From Marinactinospora thermotolerans DSM 45154 (GTDB taxonomy: Bacteria; Actinomycetota; Actinomycetes; Streptosporangiales; Streptosporangiaceae): a stretch of 64,000 nt of DNA. The first letter of the stretch is position 1. Every line of letters starts with the position of its first letter. Shown in pieces: positions 26,627 through 34,934 of this stretch. The notes under the pieces are model-generated. The model was not told the origin of the DNA. It searched no databases and saw only the letters and a list, made by a program, of their open reading frames with translations. Location: NCBI RefSeq assembly GCF_900167435.1, contig NZ_FUWS01000004.1:392961-456960 (forward strand), given 5' to 3'. The position numbers and the translations under genes are program-made.

Positions 26627-27268
26627 GTGACCTCGATCCCCACCACTCCGCTGTGCCCCAAGATCATCCTGGAGGGCACCCGCCTGACCGGCAAGACCGA
26701 TCTGGCGTTCGCGCTGAACGAGCACCCCCGTATCGTGGGCCCGCGCCGCTACCGCTACCACTCGCCGCTGGTCTCGGCCGAGTGGAGCGGACTGTCCAAC
26801 CAGGCGTGGGGGCCCAGCCTGATCGACTTCGGCCCCGAGCTGGCGGACCCGGCGTTGGAGACCTACCGCACCTGGGTGCGGATGTTTGAGCTCCAGCGCT
26901 ACTACTCCTGGATCGTCGACCGCTTCCACCTGTCGACCCGGGTGCACCAGGCCCGCCTGGGCCGCCACTACGACTTCGGCTGGCTGGAGGAGCGCCTGGC
27001 CCCGTTGGGCTTCGTGGTGGTGTTGTGCACGCGCGCGCCCGCCACCTTCCCGGCGGCGCGCGCCGAGCGGTTGAAGGTGTCGGGAAACCCCTCCCAGTAC
27101 GACGACCTGTCGACGTTCGTCCGCGAACAGGAGGAGCTGCGCGCCGCCGCGGCCTCCTCGCGTCTGCCCGTGCTGGAACTGGAGGTGGCGGATCGGGGGA
27201 TCCCCGAGCTCGCCGACGCCGTCGCCGACTTCCTCGACGAGCGCGACCTGCTCCGCCTTCCCGCCTGA
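26627..27268 (+). CDS. P-loop nucleoside/nucleotide kinase-like protein
   Basis: 213 aa. The GTG is chosen because good coding character begins there (PKIILEGTRLTGKTDLAF). The P-loop EGTRLTGKT is near the N-terminus as in thymidylate and deoxynucleoside kinases. YYSWIVDRFHLST provides a D-R-F/H motif like the D-R-Y/H segment of such kinases, and LCTRAPATFPAARAERLKVS may be the lid. The substrate is unknown. It follows the nuclease-helicase gene by 185 bp on the same strand. The specific family is uncertain. Confidence 0.7.
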   Translation: MTSIPTTPLCPKIILEGTRLTGKTDLAFALNEHPRIVGPRRYRYHSPLVSAEWSGLSNQAWGPSLIDFGPELADPALETYRTWVRMFELQRYYSWIVDRFHLSTRVHQARLGRHYDFGWLEERLAPLGFVVVLCTRAPATFPAARAERLKVSGNPSQYDDLSTFVREQEELRAAAASSRLPVLELEVADRGIPELADAVADFLDERDLLRLPA

Positions 27269-27311
27269 ACCACGGCGCCCATAGCGGCCACGACCTTGGA
27301 AGGGAAGAACG

Positions 27312-27632
27312 ATGTCAACGCCCGAAGGCGGTCCCGGCGCACCGCAACGGCGCCAGCGGGGCGTGCGCGTGACCGTGGGGGTGCTCGCCCTGCTCTGCAT
27401 GCTGCTGGGCCCGGTGGGCTGTCTCAACGGAATCGCCGCGACCCAGTCGGGGGAGGGGGTGCGCTCGGCCGCCGAATGGTACACGCTCGGTGTCGGCGCG
27501 GCCGTCGGCCTGCCGCTGCTGTGTGCGGCGATCGCGACGGTGGCCGACGACCCGCTCACCGCGCGGCTGTCCCTGGTCCTTCTCCTGTGGCCGGTGGTGT
27601 TCGCCTCGGGGACGCTGCTCCTGCCCGGATGA
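27312..27632 (+). CDS. Small membrane protein of unknown function
   Basis: 106 aa, ATG preceded by GGAAGGGAAG. A basic N-terminus (QRRQRGVR) is followed by three hydrophobic segments (about residues 20-45, 58-75 and 83-105). No known domain is recognised. It lies 43 bp after the kinase gene and is probably co-transcribed with it. Confidence 0.6.
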   Translation: MSTPEGGPGAPQRRQRGVRVTVGVLALLCMLLGPVGCLNGIAATQSGEGVRSAAEWYTLGVGAAVGLPLLCAAIATVADDPLTARLSLVLLLWPVVFASGTLLLPG

Positions 27633-28046
27633 CCCCCCGCGCCCCGGGGTGCGGCGCGCGCTGTCGGTCATGACCGCCGCGGCGCCCTGACCCGCCCCTG
27701 GAGGCACGGGGCGAGACGGCGCCACCGTGGCCGGCGCCCCGCCTGCCCGGACGGCTCCTTCCGTGGCCGGCGCCTCGCCTGCCCGGACGGCTCCTTCCGT
27801 TACCCGGGTCCGGCCTCGCCTGATGGGGCCCTGGTCTGCGCCGTGAAGCCGGTCACGCCCGATCCCCACACAGACCACCTGGGCCGTGCCCGCCCAGCCT
27901 GCGCGGCCGCAGGGAGGCCGAGCCTCCCCGGCCGTCCCCCTTCCCCGCTCGCCCGGCCCCGGCGGGCCGTCCGATGCACCCGCGCGAGGTCCTAGGGTGA
28001 TGCGGGGCGGCCGGCCGGCCGCCGGGAAACCAGTGCGGAGGGACGT
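27633..28046. other. Intergenic stretch with tandem repeat and promoter
   Basis: No gene seen. It holds a 36-bp tandem duplication (27725-27796) and a TAGGGT -10 box at 27994-27999, about 40 bases before the ribosome-binding site of the next gene. Confidence 0.5.
27725..27796. repeat. 36-bp tandem duplication
   Basis: Two adjacent copies of a 36-bp unit starting CCGTGGCCGGCGCC and ending ACGGCTCCTT, differing at one base (C/T in GCGCCCC/GCGCCTC); a short third start, CCGT, follows. Confidence 0.85.
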
Positions 28047-28514
28047 GTGTCACCCAAGAAGAGGAAGACCCGCAGGCCCCGTGGCGCGACGCCCACGCGG
28101 GAGCAGGGCGGGCGGGCGGCCCCCACACCGACGCGGACGGTCAAGCGCGATCCGGTCGTGGTCGACATCCCCGCGCGCTGGCCGCTGCTGGTGTGGAGCG
28201 CGCTGACCCTGATATGGGCGGGCGGCTCGGCCCTCTTCTTCGTGTTCTACCTGGCCGAGGCGTTCGCGATGCTGGGGGCCGGCGAGGTCGGCGCGGGCGC
28301 CCGGCGCAACGCCGCCTGGTACCTCGTCTTGTTGGTGGTCTGCGCCCTGATCGTCCCGCTGTGCGGGGTGGCCCTCGCGCTCCGGCTGCGCCGCCGGGTC
28401 GCCGCCGCCATGTTCGCCATCGCGGCGCTGCTGTCGGGTGCCGCGCTGCTGTGGCTGGCCCCGCCGGCCGAACTCCTGTCCGCCATGACCACCGCCTTCA
28501 CGGGAGCGTCGTGA
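28047..28514 (+). CDS. Membrane protein of unknown function, coupled to a tyrosine recombinase
   Basis: 155 aa from GTG 28047 with GGAGGGA upstream. The first 35 residues are Lys/Arg/Pro-rich (SPKKRKTRRPRG), then follow three hydrophobic segments (about residues 48-75, 92-112 and 120-138). The basic N-terminus would lie in the cytoplasm. The stop overlaps the recombinase start (GTGA), so translation of the two is coupled. It is not a known integrase partner. Function unknown. Confidence 0.7.
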   Translation: MSPKKRKTRRPRGATPTREQGGRAAPTPTRTVKRDPVVVDIPARWPLLVWSALTLIWAGGSALFFVFYLAEAFAMLGAGEVGAGARRNAAWYLVLLVVCALIVPLCGVALALRLRRRVAAAMFAIAALLSGAALLWLAPPAELLSAMTTAFTGAS

Positions 28515-29740
28515 CCTCCGCCGAAGACCCCGAGGAGATCGGCGAGGTCCTGCCCGCCGAAGTTCGCACGGGCCTGGACCACGTGGCCCACAGCGTGCTG
28601 ATCGACGTCGCGGCGCTGGAGGCGGTCCGCCGGCGCTTCGACGAGGAGCAGGCCGGCGCGCTCGGCCGCTACCTCGCCGCGGCCCAGTCGCCCAACACGT
28701 TGCGCGCCTACCGCTCCGACTGGGTGGCCTTCACCGCCTGGTGCCTGGCGGAGGGGCGCCGGTCGCTGCCGGCCGACCCGGTGGACGTCGCGGTCTACCT
28801 CGCGGCCGCCGCCGACACCGTGCGCGAGGACGACCCGCACCGCTGGGCGCTGTCGCCCTCGACCCTGGAACGCAAGGCCGCGGCGATCGCCGCGGTGCAC
28901 GCCGCCCACGGCCTGGCCTCGCCCACCCGCGCCGATGTGGTGCGCATGACCCTGCGGGGCATCCGGCGACGGCGGCGCGCCCGGCCCGCCCGCAAGCGGC
29001 CGGTGCTCCTGCACACCCTGGAGGCGTTGTTGGAGGAGCGTCCGGCTCCCGGCCACCCCACCGGAGCCGCGCGGCGCCGTGACGCGCTACTGCTGCTCAC
29101 CGGGTTCGCCGGGGCGCTGCGCCGTAGCGAGCTGGCCGCCCTGTCCTTCGACGACGTGGCGGTGGACACCGACCCCAAGACCGGTGAACCGCTGCTCCTC
29201 GTGCGCCTGGCCGTCACCAAGACCGACCAGGAGGCCCGCCACGCCCAGCAGGTGGCCCTGCCCCGAGGCCGGCGGCCCCACACCTGCCCGGTGTGCGCCT
29301 TCGCGGCCTGGGCCGACCTGGTGGAGGCCCAGCGCGACGGCGGCCCTGCTGCGGTGCGCGCCCTCTTGGAGGCCGAGTCCGACGGGCAGGACCCGCGGGT
29401 CCACCGCTGCCACGTCTACCCCGGAACCGACCTGGCCGATGGGACCGGCCGGGCGGTGTTTCCCGCGATCGACCGCCACGGGCGTATCGGACAGCGGGCG
29501 ATCTCCGGCCGGGCGGTGGCCGAGCTGGTCAAGCGCTACGCCGAGCGGGCGGGGCTGGACCCCTCCGCGTTTGGCGGGCATTCGCTGCGTTCGGGGTTTG
29601 CCACGCAGGCCGCGCTGGGGGGAGCCGGTGACCGCGAGATCATGCGCCAGGGCCGTTGGACCAACGCCCGCACCGTGCACGGCTACATCCGCACCGCCAA
29701 CCCCTTGGACGACAACGCGGTGACACGCCTAGGGCTGTGA
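28511..29740 (+). CDS. Tyrosine recombinase/site-specific integrase
   Basis: 409 aa; the GTG overlaps the upstream stop by four bases. An N-terminal SAM-like core-binding domain (SPNTLRAYRSDWVAFTAWCL) is followed by the catalytic domain. The catalytic residues are visible: arginine in GALRRSELAAL, the H-x-x-R box GGHSLRSGFAT, a tryptophan in QGRWTNARTVHGYIR and the nucleophile tyrosine of that segment. TCPVCAFAAW inserts a CxxC pair in the catalytic domain. No excisionase, phage gene or att-site repeats are adjacent. The target site is unknown. Confidence 0.92.
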   Translation: MTSAEDPEEIGEVLPAEVRTGLDHVAHSVLIDVAALEAVRRRFDEEQAGALGRYLAAAQSPNTLRAYRSDWVAFTAWCLAEGRRSLPADPVDVAVYLAAAADTVREDDPHRWALSPSTLERKAAAIAAVHAAHGLASPTRADVVRMTLRGIRRRRRARPARKRPVLLHTLEALLEERPAPGHPTGAARRRDALLLLTGFAGALRRSELAALSFDDVAVDTDPKTGEPLLLVRLAVTKTDQEARHAQQVALPRGRRPHTCPVCAFAAWADLVEAQRDGGPAAVRALLEAESDGQDPRVHRCHVYPGTDLADGTGRAVFPAIDRHGRIGQRAISGRAVAELVKRYAERAGLDPSAFGGHSLRSGFATQAALGGAGDREIMRQGRWTNARTVHGYIRTANPLDDNAVTRLGL

Positions 29741-29775
29741 GCCGACCATGCCCGGATTTGTGGAAGGATGCCCGG

Positions 29776-31221
29776 GTGATCGATGCGTTTCGTGCCGCCT
29801 TCCAGGAACTGATCGACGCCGCCCTGGCCGGTGACCCCCACCGGTTCGGGCCCGCCGTGCGCAACGTGCACGGCCTCGCCTCCCAGGTGCCCACCGAGGA
29901 GCGAGCGATCGCCCTGGAGGCGCTCGCCCCCATATTCTCCGGCCACCACGCCGGGCCCGGCGTGTCCGCGGACCTGGCGGTGGTCGCGGGCGCGCTGGTG
30001 GAGATGGGGACCGACCCCGGACCCACCGCGGTGGAGATCCTGCGCCGTGCCGCCGACAGCGGCAAGGGCGCCGCGCTGTTCCTCCAGAGCTGGGAGAAGA
30101 CGGGCGGCGGCACACCGCCCGAGCCCGAACAGGTCACCTCCGCCGATGAGGAGCGGGTCGCCGCGGCCCTGGGCGAGAACGCCCCCGCCGCCACCATGTG
30201 CTGGTGGACGGCACGGCGCTACGGCCTGTCGGCCAAGACGATGCTGGGTGAGGCCGCGGTGCGCGCGGCGGTGCGCGAGGACACCGTCCTGCGCGACGAC
30301 CTCACCGCCGTCGCCGCCCACCTGGCCGCGTTCCTGCCGGAGTTCGACGAGGTCGGCGCGTTGGCGCGCATGTCCGAGGCGGCATCGGCGCTGGTCCTCG
30401 ACCGCGCCTCGGGGCGTGGTTTCCGGGTCCGTTTCGATGGCATCGGCGACAACTTCCAGCTCCACACGCTGCTGGCCGACGCCCTCATCGGAGCCGAGGG
30501 ACGTGGCCTGGCGGGGGAGCGGCCGGCTCCCAGCTGGGTGGCGGCGGCCTCGGGCGGGGAGATCCGTCCCGAGGAGATCGTCACCGGCTGGTGGAACCTG
30601 ACGGCCGCCGACGGGTCGTGGATCTGGAACGAGGGGGTGCCCGCGGACATCCCCGAAGCCGACGGCGAGCGCGTGATCGTCCTGGACGAGCCGCCCTACC
30701 GGCGCACCTGGAACTCGGTGCGCCGCCACCCCCACGTCCAAGGGTGGCTGGAGGTCGTGGAGGAGATCGGCGCGCAGGAGGCCGCGGCCTGGTGGCAGCG
30801 GATCCCGCCCGGCGCCTCCATGCGCGAGGCGTTCGCCGCCGAGCCGGCCGCTGTGCCAGCGCCCGAGGCGGACACCCCCGTGGTGGCCGAGCCCCGGCCC
30901 GACGTCGAGGCCGCACGCCAGGACCAGGAGGAGGTCGCGCCCCCCGAGACGGCCCCTGCGCCGGAGCCCGAGGCGGTGCCGCGGGAACAGGCGCAGACGC
31001 CCACCGCTCCCGAGGTCGCCCCCGAGGCGGCGCGGCCGGGGACCGCCCCCGTCCCGCCGACCCAGGAGATGCCCGCGATGCGGCCCGCCCCGGCCGGCGC
31101 GGACGGGGCGGAGGCCCGGGCGGGAAGCGACGAGGAGCGCCGGGTCCCGGGGGCGGGGTTCTTGCCGCCGCTGCCGCCGGGCGTCTCCGACAGCGCGGCC
31201 TGGTCACCGCGCCACCTGTGA
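29776..31221 (+). CDS. Hypothetical protein with a Pro/Ala/Glu-rich tail
   Basis: 481 aa from GTG 29776 with GGAAGGA upstream, 35 bp after the recombinase. Residues 1-330 look like a folded helical domain (VIDAFRAAFQELIDAALAGD near the start; later WWNLTAADGSWIWNEGVPAD and YRRTWNSVRRHPHVQGWLE). Residues about 350-470 are a low-complexity Pro/Ala/Glu/Val linker, and a short conserved-looking end reads GAGFLPPLPPGVSDSAAW. No signal peptide, membrane segment or known motif was recognised. Confidence 0.6.
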   Translation: MIDAFRAAFQELIDAALAGDPHRFGPAVRNVHGLASQVPTEERAIALEALAPIFSGHHAGPGVSADLAVVAGALVEMGTDPGPTAVEILRRAADSGKGAALFLQSWEKTGGGTPPEPEQVTSADEERVAAALGENAPAATMCWWTARRYGLSAKTMLGEAAVRAAVREDTVLRDDLTAVAAHLAAFLPEFDEVGALARMSEAASALVLDRASGRGFRVRFDGIGDNFQLHTLLADALIGAEGRGLAGERPAPSWVAAASGGEIRPEEIVTGWWNLTAADGSWIWNEGVPADIPEADGERVIVLDEPPYRRTWNSVRRHPHVQGWLEVVEEIGAQEAAAWWQRIPPGASMREAFAAEPAAVPAPEADTPVVAEPRPDVEAARQDQEEVAPPETAPAPEPEAVPREQAQTPTAPEVAPEAARPGTAPVPPTQEMPAMRPAPAGADGAEARAGSDEERRVPGAGFLPPLPPGVSDSAAWSPRHL

Positions 31222-31228
31222 CCCTCCA

Positions 31229-31263
31229 TCCGGTTCGCGTCCTCCCCCAGGGCGCGAACCGGA
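31229..31263. terminator. Bidirectional terminator
   Basis: TCCGGTTCGCG and CGCGAACCGGA form an 11-bp perfect stem between convergent genes. Confidence 0.75.
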
Positions 31264-31272
31264 CGGCCCGGC

Positions 31273-32490
31273 TCAGCCCTCCTGCCGGTAGCCGGCGAGG
31301 AAGCGGCCGATGCGGCTGATCGCGACCTCCAGGTCGTCGGCGTGGGGCAGGGTGAGAACCCGGAAGTGGTCCGGCCGCGGCCAGTTGAAGCCGGTGCCCT
31401 GGACGACGTGGATCTTCTCCTGCAGCAGCAGGTCCAAGACGAAACGCTCGTCGTCGCGGATGGGGTAGACCTCGGGGTCCAGACGGGGGAAGGCGTACAG
31501 CGCCCCCTGGGGCTTGACGCAGGAGACGCCGGGGATCGCGTTGAGCGCGGCCCAGGCGCGGTCGCGCTGCTCGGCCAGCCGGCCCCCGTCCAAGACCAGG
31601 CCCTGGATGCTGCGCTCGCCTCCCAGCGCGGCCGGGATCGCGTACTGGGCGGGCACGTTGGGGCACAGCCGCATGCCGGCGAGCATGGTCAGCCCCTCCA
31701 GGTAGTCCTTGGCGTGGCGGCGCGGGCCGGTGACCACCAGCCATCCGGCGCGGAAGCCGGCGACCCGGTAGGCCTTGGAGAGCCCGCTGAAGGTCAGGCA
31801 CAGCACGTCGGGGGCCAAGGGGGCGAGGTGGTGGTGGACCAGACCGTCGTAGAGGATCTGGTCGTAGATCTCGTCGGCGAAGACGACGAGGTGGTGGCGG
31901 CGGGCGAGGTCGAGGATGCCCTCCAGCAGCTCGCGGGGGTAGACCGCGCCGGTGGGGTTGTTGGGGTTGATGACGACGATCGCCTTGGTGCGGTCGGTGA
32001 TCTTCGCGGCGATGTCGTCGAGGTCGGGCCACCAGTTGGCCGACTCGTCACAGGTGTAGTGGACGGCGGTGCCGCCGGCCAGGCGGGTGACCGCGGTCCA
32101 CAGCGGGAAGTCGGGGGCGGGGATGAGCACCTCGTCACCGTCGTCCACCAACGCCTGTACCGCCATGGTGACCAGCTCGGAGACGCCGTTGCCGAGGAAC
32201 ACGTCCTCCACGCCGACATCGTCGAACCCGCGGGCGCGGTAGTGGTCGACCACGGCCTGGCGCGCGGGCAGGATGCCGCGCGAGTCGCTGTAGCCGTGGG
32301 CGCGGGAGAGGTTGCGGGTGATGTCGTCGAGGAGGGCCTGGGGGGCCTCGAAGCCGAACAGGGCCGGGTTGCCGGTGTTGAGGCGCAGGACGCTGTGTCC
32401 GGCCTCCTCCAGGGCGTTGGCGTGCTCGATCACCGGTCCCCGGATCTCGTAGCAGACTCCGGCGAGTTTCCCCGATTGCTTGAACTCCAT
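31273..32490 (-). CDS. PLP-dependent alanine-type aminotransferase (AlaA/AlaT-like)
   Basis: 405 aa. The ATG at 32490 is preferred to an in-frame extension upstream. Class I aminotransferase features: NTGNPALFGF near residue 35, INPNNPTGAVY, FADEIYDQI, the PLP lysine in FSGLSKAYRVAGFRAGW and the C-terminal substrate arginine in PRPDHFRVLTLP. It closely matches the AlaA/AlaT type, which interconverts pyruvate plus glutamate and alanine plus 2-oxoglutarate. It is divergent from an HxlR regulator across an operator-like repeat, so that regulator may control it. Confidence 0.92.
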   Translation of the reverse strand: MEFKQSGKLAGVCYEIRGPVIEHANALEEAGHSVLRLNTGNPALFGFEAPQALLDDITRNLSRAHGYSDSRGILPARQAVVDHYRARGFDDVGVEDVFLGNGVSELVTMAVQALVDDGDEVLIPAPDFPLWTAVTRLAGGTAVHYTCDESANWWPDLDDIAAKITDRTKAIVVINPNNPTGAVYPRELLEGILDLARRHHLVVFADEIYDQILYDGLVHHHLAPLAPDVLCLTFSGLSKAYRVAGFRAGWLVVTGPRRHAKDYLEGLTMLAGMRLCPNVPAQYAIPAALGGERSIQGLVLDGGRLAEQRDRAWAALNAIPGVSCVKPQGALYAFPRLDPEVYPIRDDERFVLDLLLQEKIHVVQGTGFNWPRPDHFRVLTLPHADDLEVAISRIGRFLAGYRQEG

Positions 32491-32535
32491 TGGGCGGCCT
32501 TTCAGCTCCTCGCGTCCCCGTGACACGACGATGCT

Positions 32536-32586
32536 ACTTGGTTCTACCAAGTCAACGCTTGGAAAGTCCAACCGTGTGGTTAGACT
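32536..32586. promoter_or_regulatory. HxlR/aminotransferase intergenic operator and leaderless promoter
   Basis: Two inverted repeats sit in the divergent gap: ACTTGG-TTCTA-CCAAGT (32536-32552) and TTGGA-AAG-TCCAA (32559-32571). TTGGAA (32559-32564), a 16-bp spacer and TAGACT (32581-32586) form a plus-strand promoter ending seven bases before the HxlR ATG, with no ribosome-binding site. The repeats share TTGG and CCAA arms and would be suitable for a dimeric winged-helix protein. Confidence 0.6.
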
Positions 32587-32593
32587 GCTTGCC

Positions 32594-33244
32594 ATGCCGC
32601 GCCGAAGCTACGCCCACTACTGCGCCGCCGCCCGTGCCCTGGACGCCGTCGGGGAACGCTGGACACTGCTGATCGTCCGCGAACTGCTCGCCGGGCCGCG
32701 CCGCTACACCGACCTGCACGCCGACCTGCCCGGCGTCAGCACCGACGTGCTGGCCGCCCGCCTCAAAGAGATGGAACGCGACGGCCTGGTCGAACGGCGC
32801 CGCCTGCCCGTCGGCGCCCACGTCTACGCGCTGACCCCGCGCGGCCAGGGCCTGGCCCCCGTCCTCACCGCCCTGGCCCGATGGGGCGCCGACCTGCTCG
32901 GCGACCGAGGCCCCACCGACGCGCTACGCGCCCACTGGTTCGCGCTTCCCCTGCTGGAACACATCGGCACCGCCACGGCCGGCCTGGCCGGAACCGTCGA
33001 GGTCCACCTGGACGAGGGGACGTTCCACCTGGAGGTCGGCGCCGACCCGCACGCCCCCGCGCCGGCGCGCAAGGACCCCGCCCCCACCGTCCCCGCCGCC
33101 CGCCTGGCCATGGACACCGCCACCGCCACCGACCTGGCCGGACGCCGCGTCTCCTTCGCCGAGGCCGTGGGGCAGGGACGGGTCTCGGTCGAGGGCGCGG
33201 GGCCACTCGCCGACGCGCTGCGCGGCGTCACGGCCGGCGCCTAG
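32594..33244 (+). CDS. HxlR family transcriptional regulator
   Basis: 216 aa. Residues 1-95 are the HxlR winged helix: CAAARALDAVGERWTLLIVRE, then GPRRYTDLHADLPGVS and RLKEMERDGLVERRRL. The extra C-terminal part (residues about 110-216) has an SCP2-like look (GTVEVHLDEGTFHLEV). The leaderless promoter before the ATG and two inverted repeats suggest autoregulation. The stop overlaps the convergent TetR stop by four bases. Confidence 0.92.
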   Translation: MPRRSYAHYCAAARALDAVGERWTLLIVRELLAGPRRYTDLHADLPGVSTDVLAARLKEMERDGLVERRRLPVGAHVYALTPRGQGLAPVLTALARWGADLLGDRGPTDALRAHWFALPLLEHIGTATAGLAGTVEVHLDEGTFHLEVGADPHAPAPARKDPAPTVPAARLAMDTATATDLAGRRVSFAEAVGQGRVSVEGAGPLADALRGVTAGA

Positions 33245-33885
33245 CCCCCGCCCCGGCCCTCCGCCGCCCGACGCAGCCGGGCACGCAGCGCCCGCTGGGC
33301 CAACGGCCCCAGCTCCTCCAGGACCGCCGCCAACGCGGCGAGCTGCGCCAAGGCGTCCAGGGCGCGTTGCGCGCCCTGTTCGTCCACGCCCTCATAAAGC
33401 TCCAGGCCCGTGAAGGAGGCCGCCACGGCGCGGGCCAGGCCGGGCACGTCCACGATCCCCTCCACCGCGCTCCCGGCCAGGATCCGCTCCAGCACGCCCT
33501 CGATCTCACCGACCCACAGCTCCAGCCCGGCCGCGGTCGCCGCGGCCAGACGCGGATGGGTCCGGGCGCCGGCCAGCAACTGGGCCATGACGGCGACGTG
33601 GCCCAGCTCCCGCTCCTGGGCGTGCAACCGGCGTCCCAGCTCCAGCAGCCCACCCAACGTCGTGACCTCGGCGAAACCGCCGCGGTAGCGCGCCACCCGC
33701 TGGCGGGCGCCATGGTGACAGGCCGCCACGAGAAGCTCCTCGACACTGCCGAAGTGGTAGAAGACGAGGGCCTGGTTCACGCCCGCGGCGGCCGCGATGG
33801 AACGGGCCGAGGTCGCGGCGATGCCCTCGCGCCCCAGCGACCGCAACGCCCCCTCCAGCAGCCGGGTCCTGGTCTGCTCGCTCAC
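33241..33885 (-). CDS. TetR family transcriptional regulator
   Basis: 214 aa from GTG 33885, which has GAGGAGG upstream and overlaps the DUF4166 stop (GTGA). The DNA-binding domain is at residues 3-60 (TRLLEGALRSLGREGIAATS, then IAAAAGVNQALVFYHFGSVEELL). It is the last gene of the operon driven from about 34960. The TTGAGC-n4-GCTCAA operators at that promoter are the obvious sites for autoregulation, by inference. Confidence 0.92.
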   Translation of the reverse strand: MSEQTRTRLLEGALRSLGREGIAATSARSIAAAAGVNQALVFYHFGSVEELLVAACHHGARQRVARYRGGFAEVTTLGGLLELGRRLHAQERELGHVAVMAQLLAGARTHPRLAAATAAGLELWVGEIEGVLERILAGSAVEGIVDVPGLARAVAASFTGLELYEGVDEQGAQRALDALAQLAALAAVLEELGPLAQRALRARLRRAAEGRGGG

Positions 33886-34562
33886 AGACGGACCTCCTCG
33901 CGCCGGGGACGCAGATCCGAGCGCACCGGCCGCCCCGCGGTGGGGACGTAGTCGACGCTGAAGGACCCCTCGTACCCGAACAACGGCCCGAACCGACGGT
34001 TGACGACCCTCACCCGCACCCGGAAGCACCCGGCCCGTTCGTCGTAGGACTCACACACCTCGGCGTCACCACCGACCAACGAGGGGACGCGGACGTCCAC
34101 GACGCCCTCCCGGAACCGGTGCTCGCCGGAGCGGATCAGCAGCGAACCGTCCTCCCCGGCCCGCAGCTCCAGGTCACTGGCGAGGTGCTGGTGGGTGCCG
34201 AGGTAGTCGACGACGCCCCCGCGCCGCGGGTCGAACACCATGGTCGCGTCGAAGCGGCGCCGGCGGGCGGGGAAGAAGAAGGAGTGCGCGAAGGTGACGG
34301 TCTCCCTGCCGTGCGAGTCGAGGTAGGGGAAGTTGACGATGGTGAAGGGAACACCGCGTCCGGTGTCGGGGACCAGGATGTTGCGCGTCGCCCCCAGGGC
34401 CAGGAACGGCCGCACGAACGCCCCACCGTGCCAGACCCGCTCCATGGTGCCGAATCCCACGCACGCCTCCCCGCTGTCCAACCCGACGGAGAAGCGCCGT
34501 TGCAATCGAGGGTGGAGCCGGGCGAAGTCGGGGCCGAGCGCCCGTTGGAAGATCGAGGTCAT
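33882..34562 (-). CDS. DUF4166 domain protein
   Basis: 226 aa. The sequence (IFQRALGPDFARLHPRLQRRFSVG, VWHGGAFVRPFL, later GTHQHLASDLELRA and FGYEGSFSVDYVP) matches the DUF4166 family, beta-rich and of unknown biochemical role, often next to regulators. Start and stop both overlap neighbours by four bases, so it is the middle gene of a coupled three-gene operon. No signal peptide. Confidence 0.87.
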   Translation of the reverse strand: MTSIFQRALGPDFARLHPRLQRRFSVGLDSGEACVGFGTMERVWHGGAFVRPFLALGATRNILVPDTGRGVPFTIVNFPYLDSHGRETVTFAHSFFFPARRRRFDATMVFDPRRGGVVDYLGTHQHLASDLELRAGEDGSLLIRSGEHRFREGVVDVRVPSLVGGDAEVCESYDERAGCFRVRVRVVNRRFGPLFGYEGSFSVDYVPTAGRPVRSDLRPRREEVRL

Positions 34563-34909
34563 CGGGTCTCCAGACGTCGAAGGAGCGCGGTGGCGACGCC
34601 ACGACCAGGCGAGTGCGCCCGGCCGGGGAAACCGGCGGCGCCCCGACCCGCCAGGAGCCCCGTCACCGGGTGGTCAAAGACGCGCCGCCGATGACCACCG
34701 CGCCTTCCGGCAGGGCGGCCGGGGTACGCGCGGAGGGGGGCGCGACGACGCGGCGCCATCGCCACGACGCCCTGCCCCGGCGGAGCCGAAGCAGCGCGAC
34801 ACCACAGGCGGGGGAGAGGGGCGTGGCAGTGGCGGGTCCGGGGATCTCGGGCGCGCTCCCCGATGGAGCGGAGGTCGGCTCGGGTCCACATCTCGGCGTA
34901 CAGGCCCAT
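34559..34909 (-). CDS. First ORF of the DUF4166 operon, possibly decayed
   Basis: 116 aa. The ATG has GGAGG five bases upstream and a strong promoter further up; its stop overlaps the DUF4166 ATG (ATGA). The N-terminus MGLYAEMWTRADLRSIGERA looks like the first strand and helix of an SRPBCC-type protein. The rest is Arg/Ala/Gly/Pro-rich and codon third positions become less G/C-biased than in neighbouring genes. The frame may be a truncated or frameshifted gene kept for translational coupling. Confidence 0.4.
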   Translation of the reverse strand: MGLYAEMWTRADLRSIGERARDPRTRHCHAPLPRLWCRAASAPPGQGVVAMAPRRRAPLRAYPGRPAGRRGGHRRRVFDHPVTGLLAGRGAAGFPGRAHSPGRGVATALLRRLETR

Positions 34910-34934
34910 GGCGGCCTCCACGGAAACAGAGACG

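Noticed and set aside
31342..32523. Plus-strand open frame opposite the aminotransferase.
   Set aside because: Gly/Val/Asp-rich antisense of a gene with complete PLP-enzyme motifs. No ribosome-binding site.
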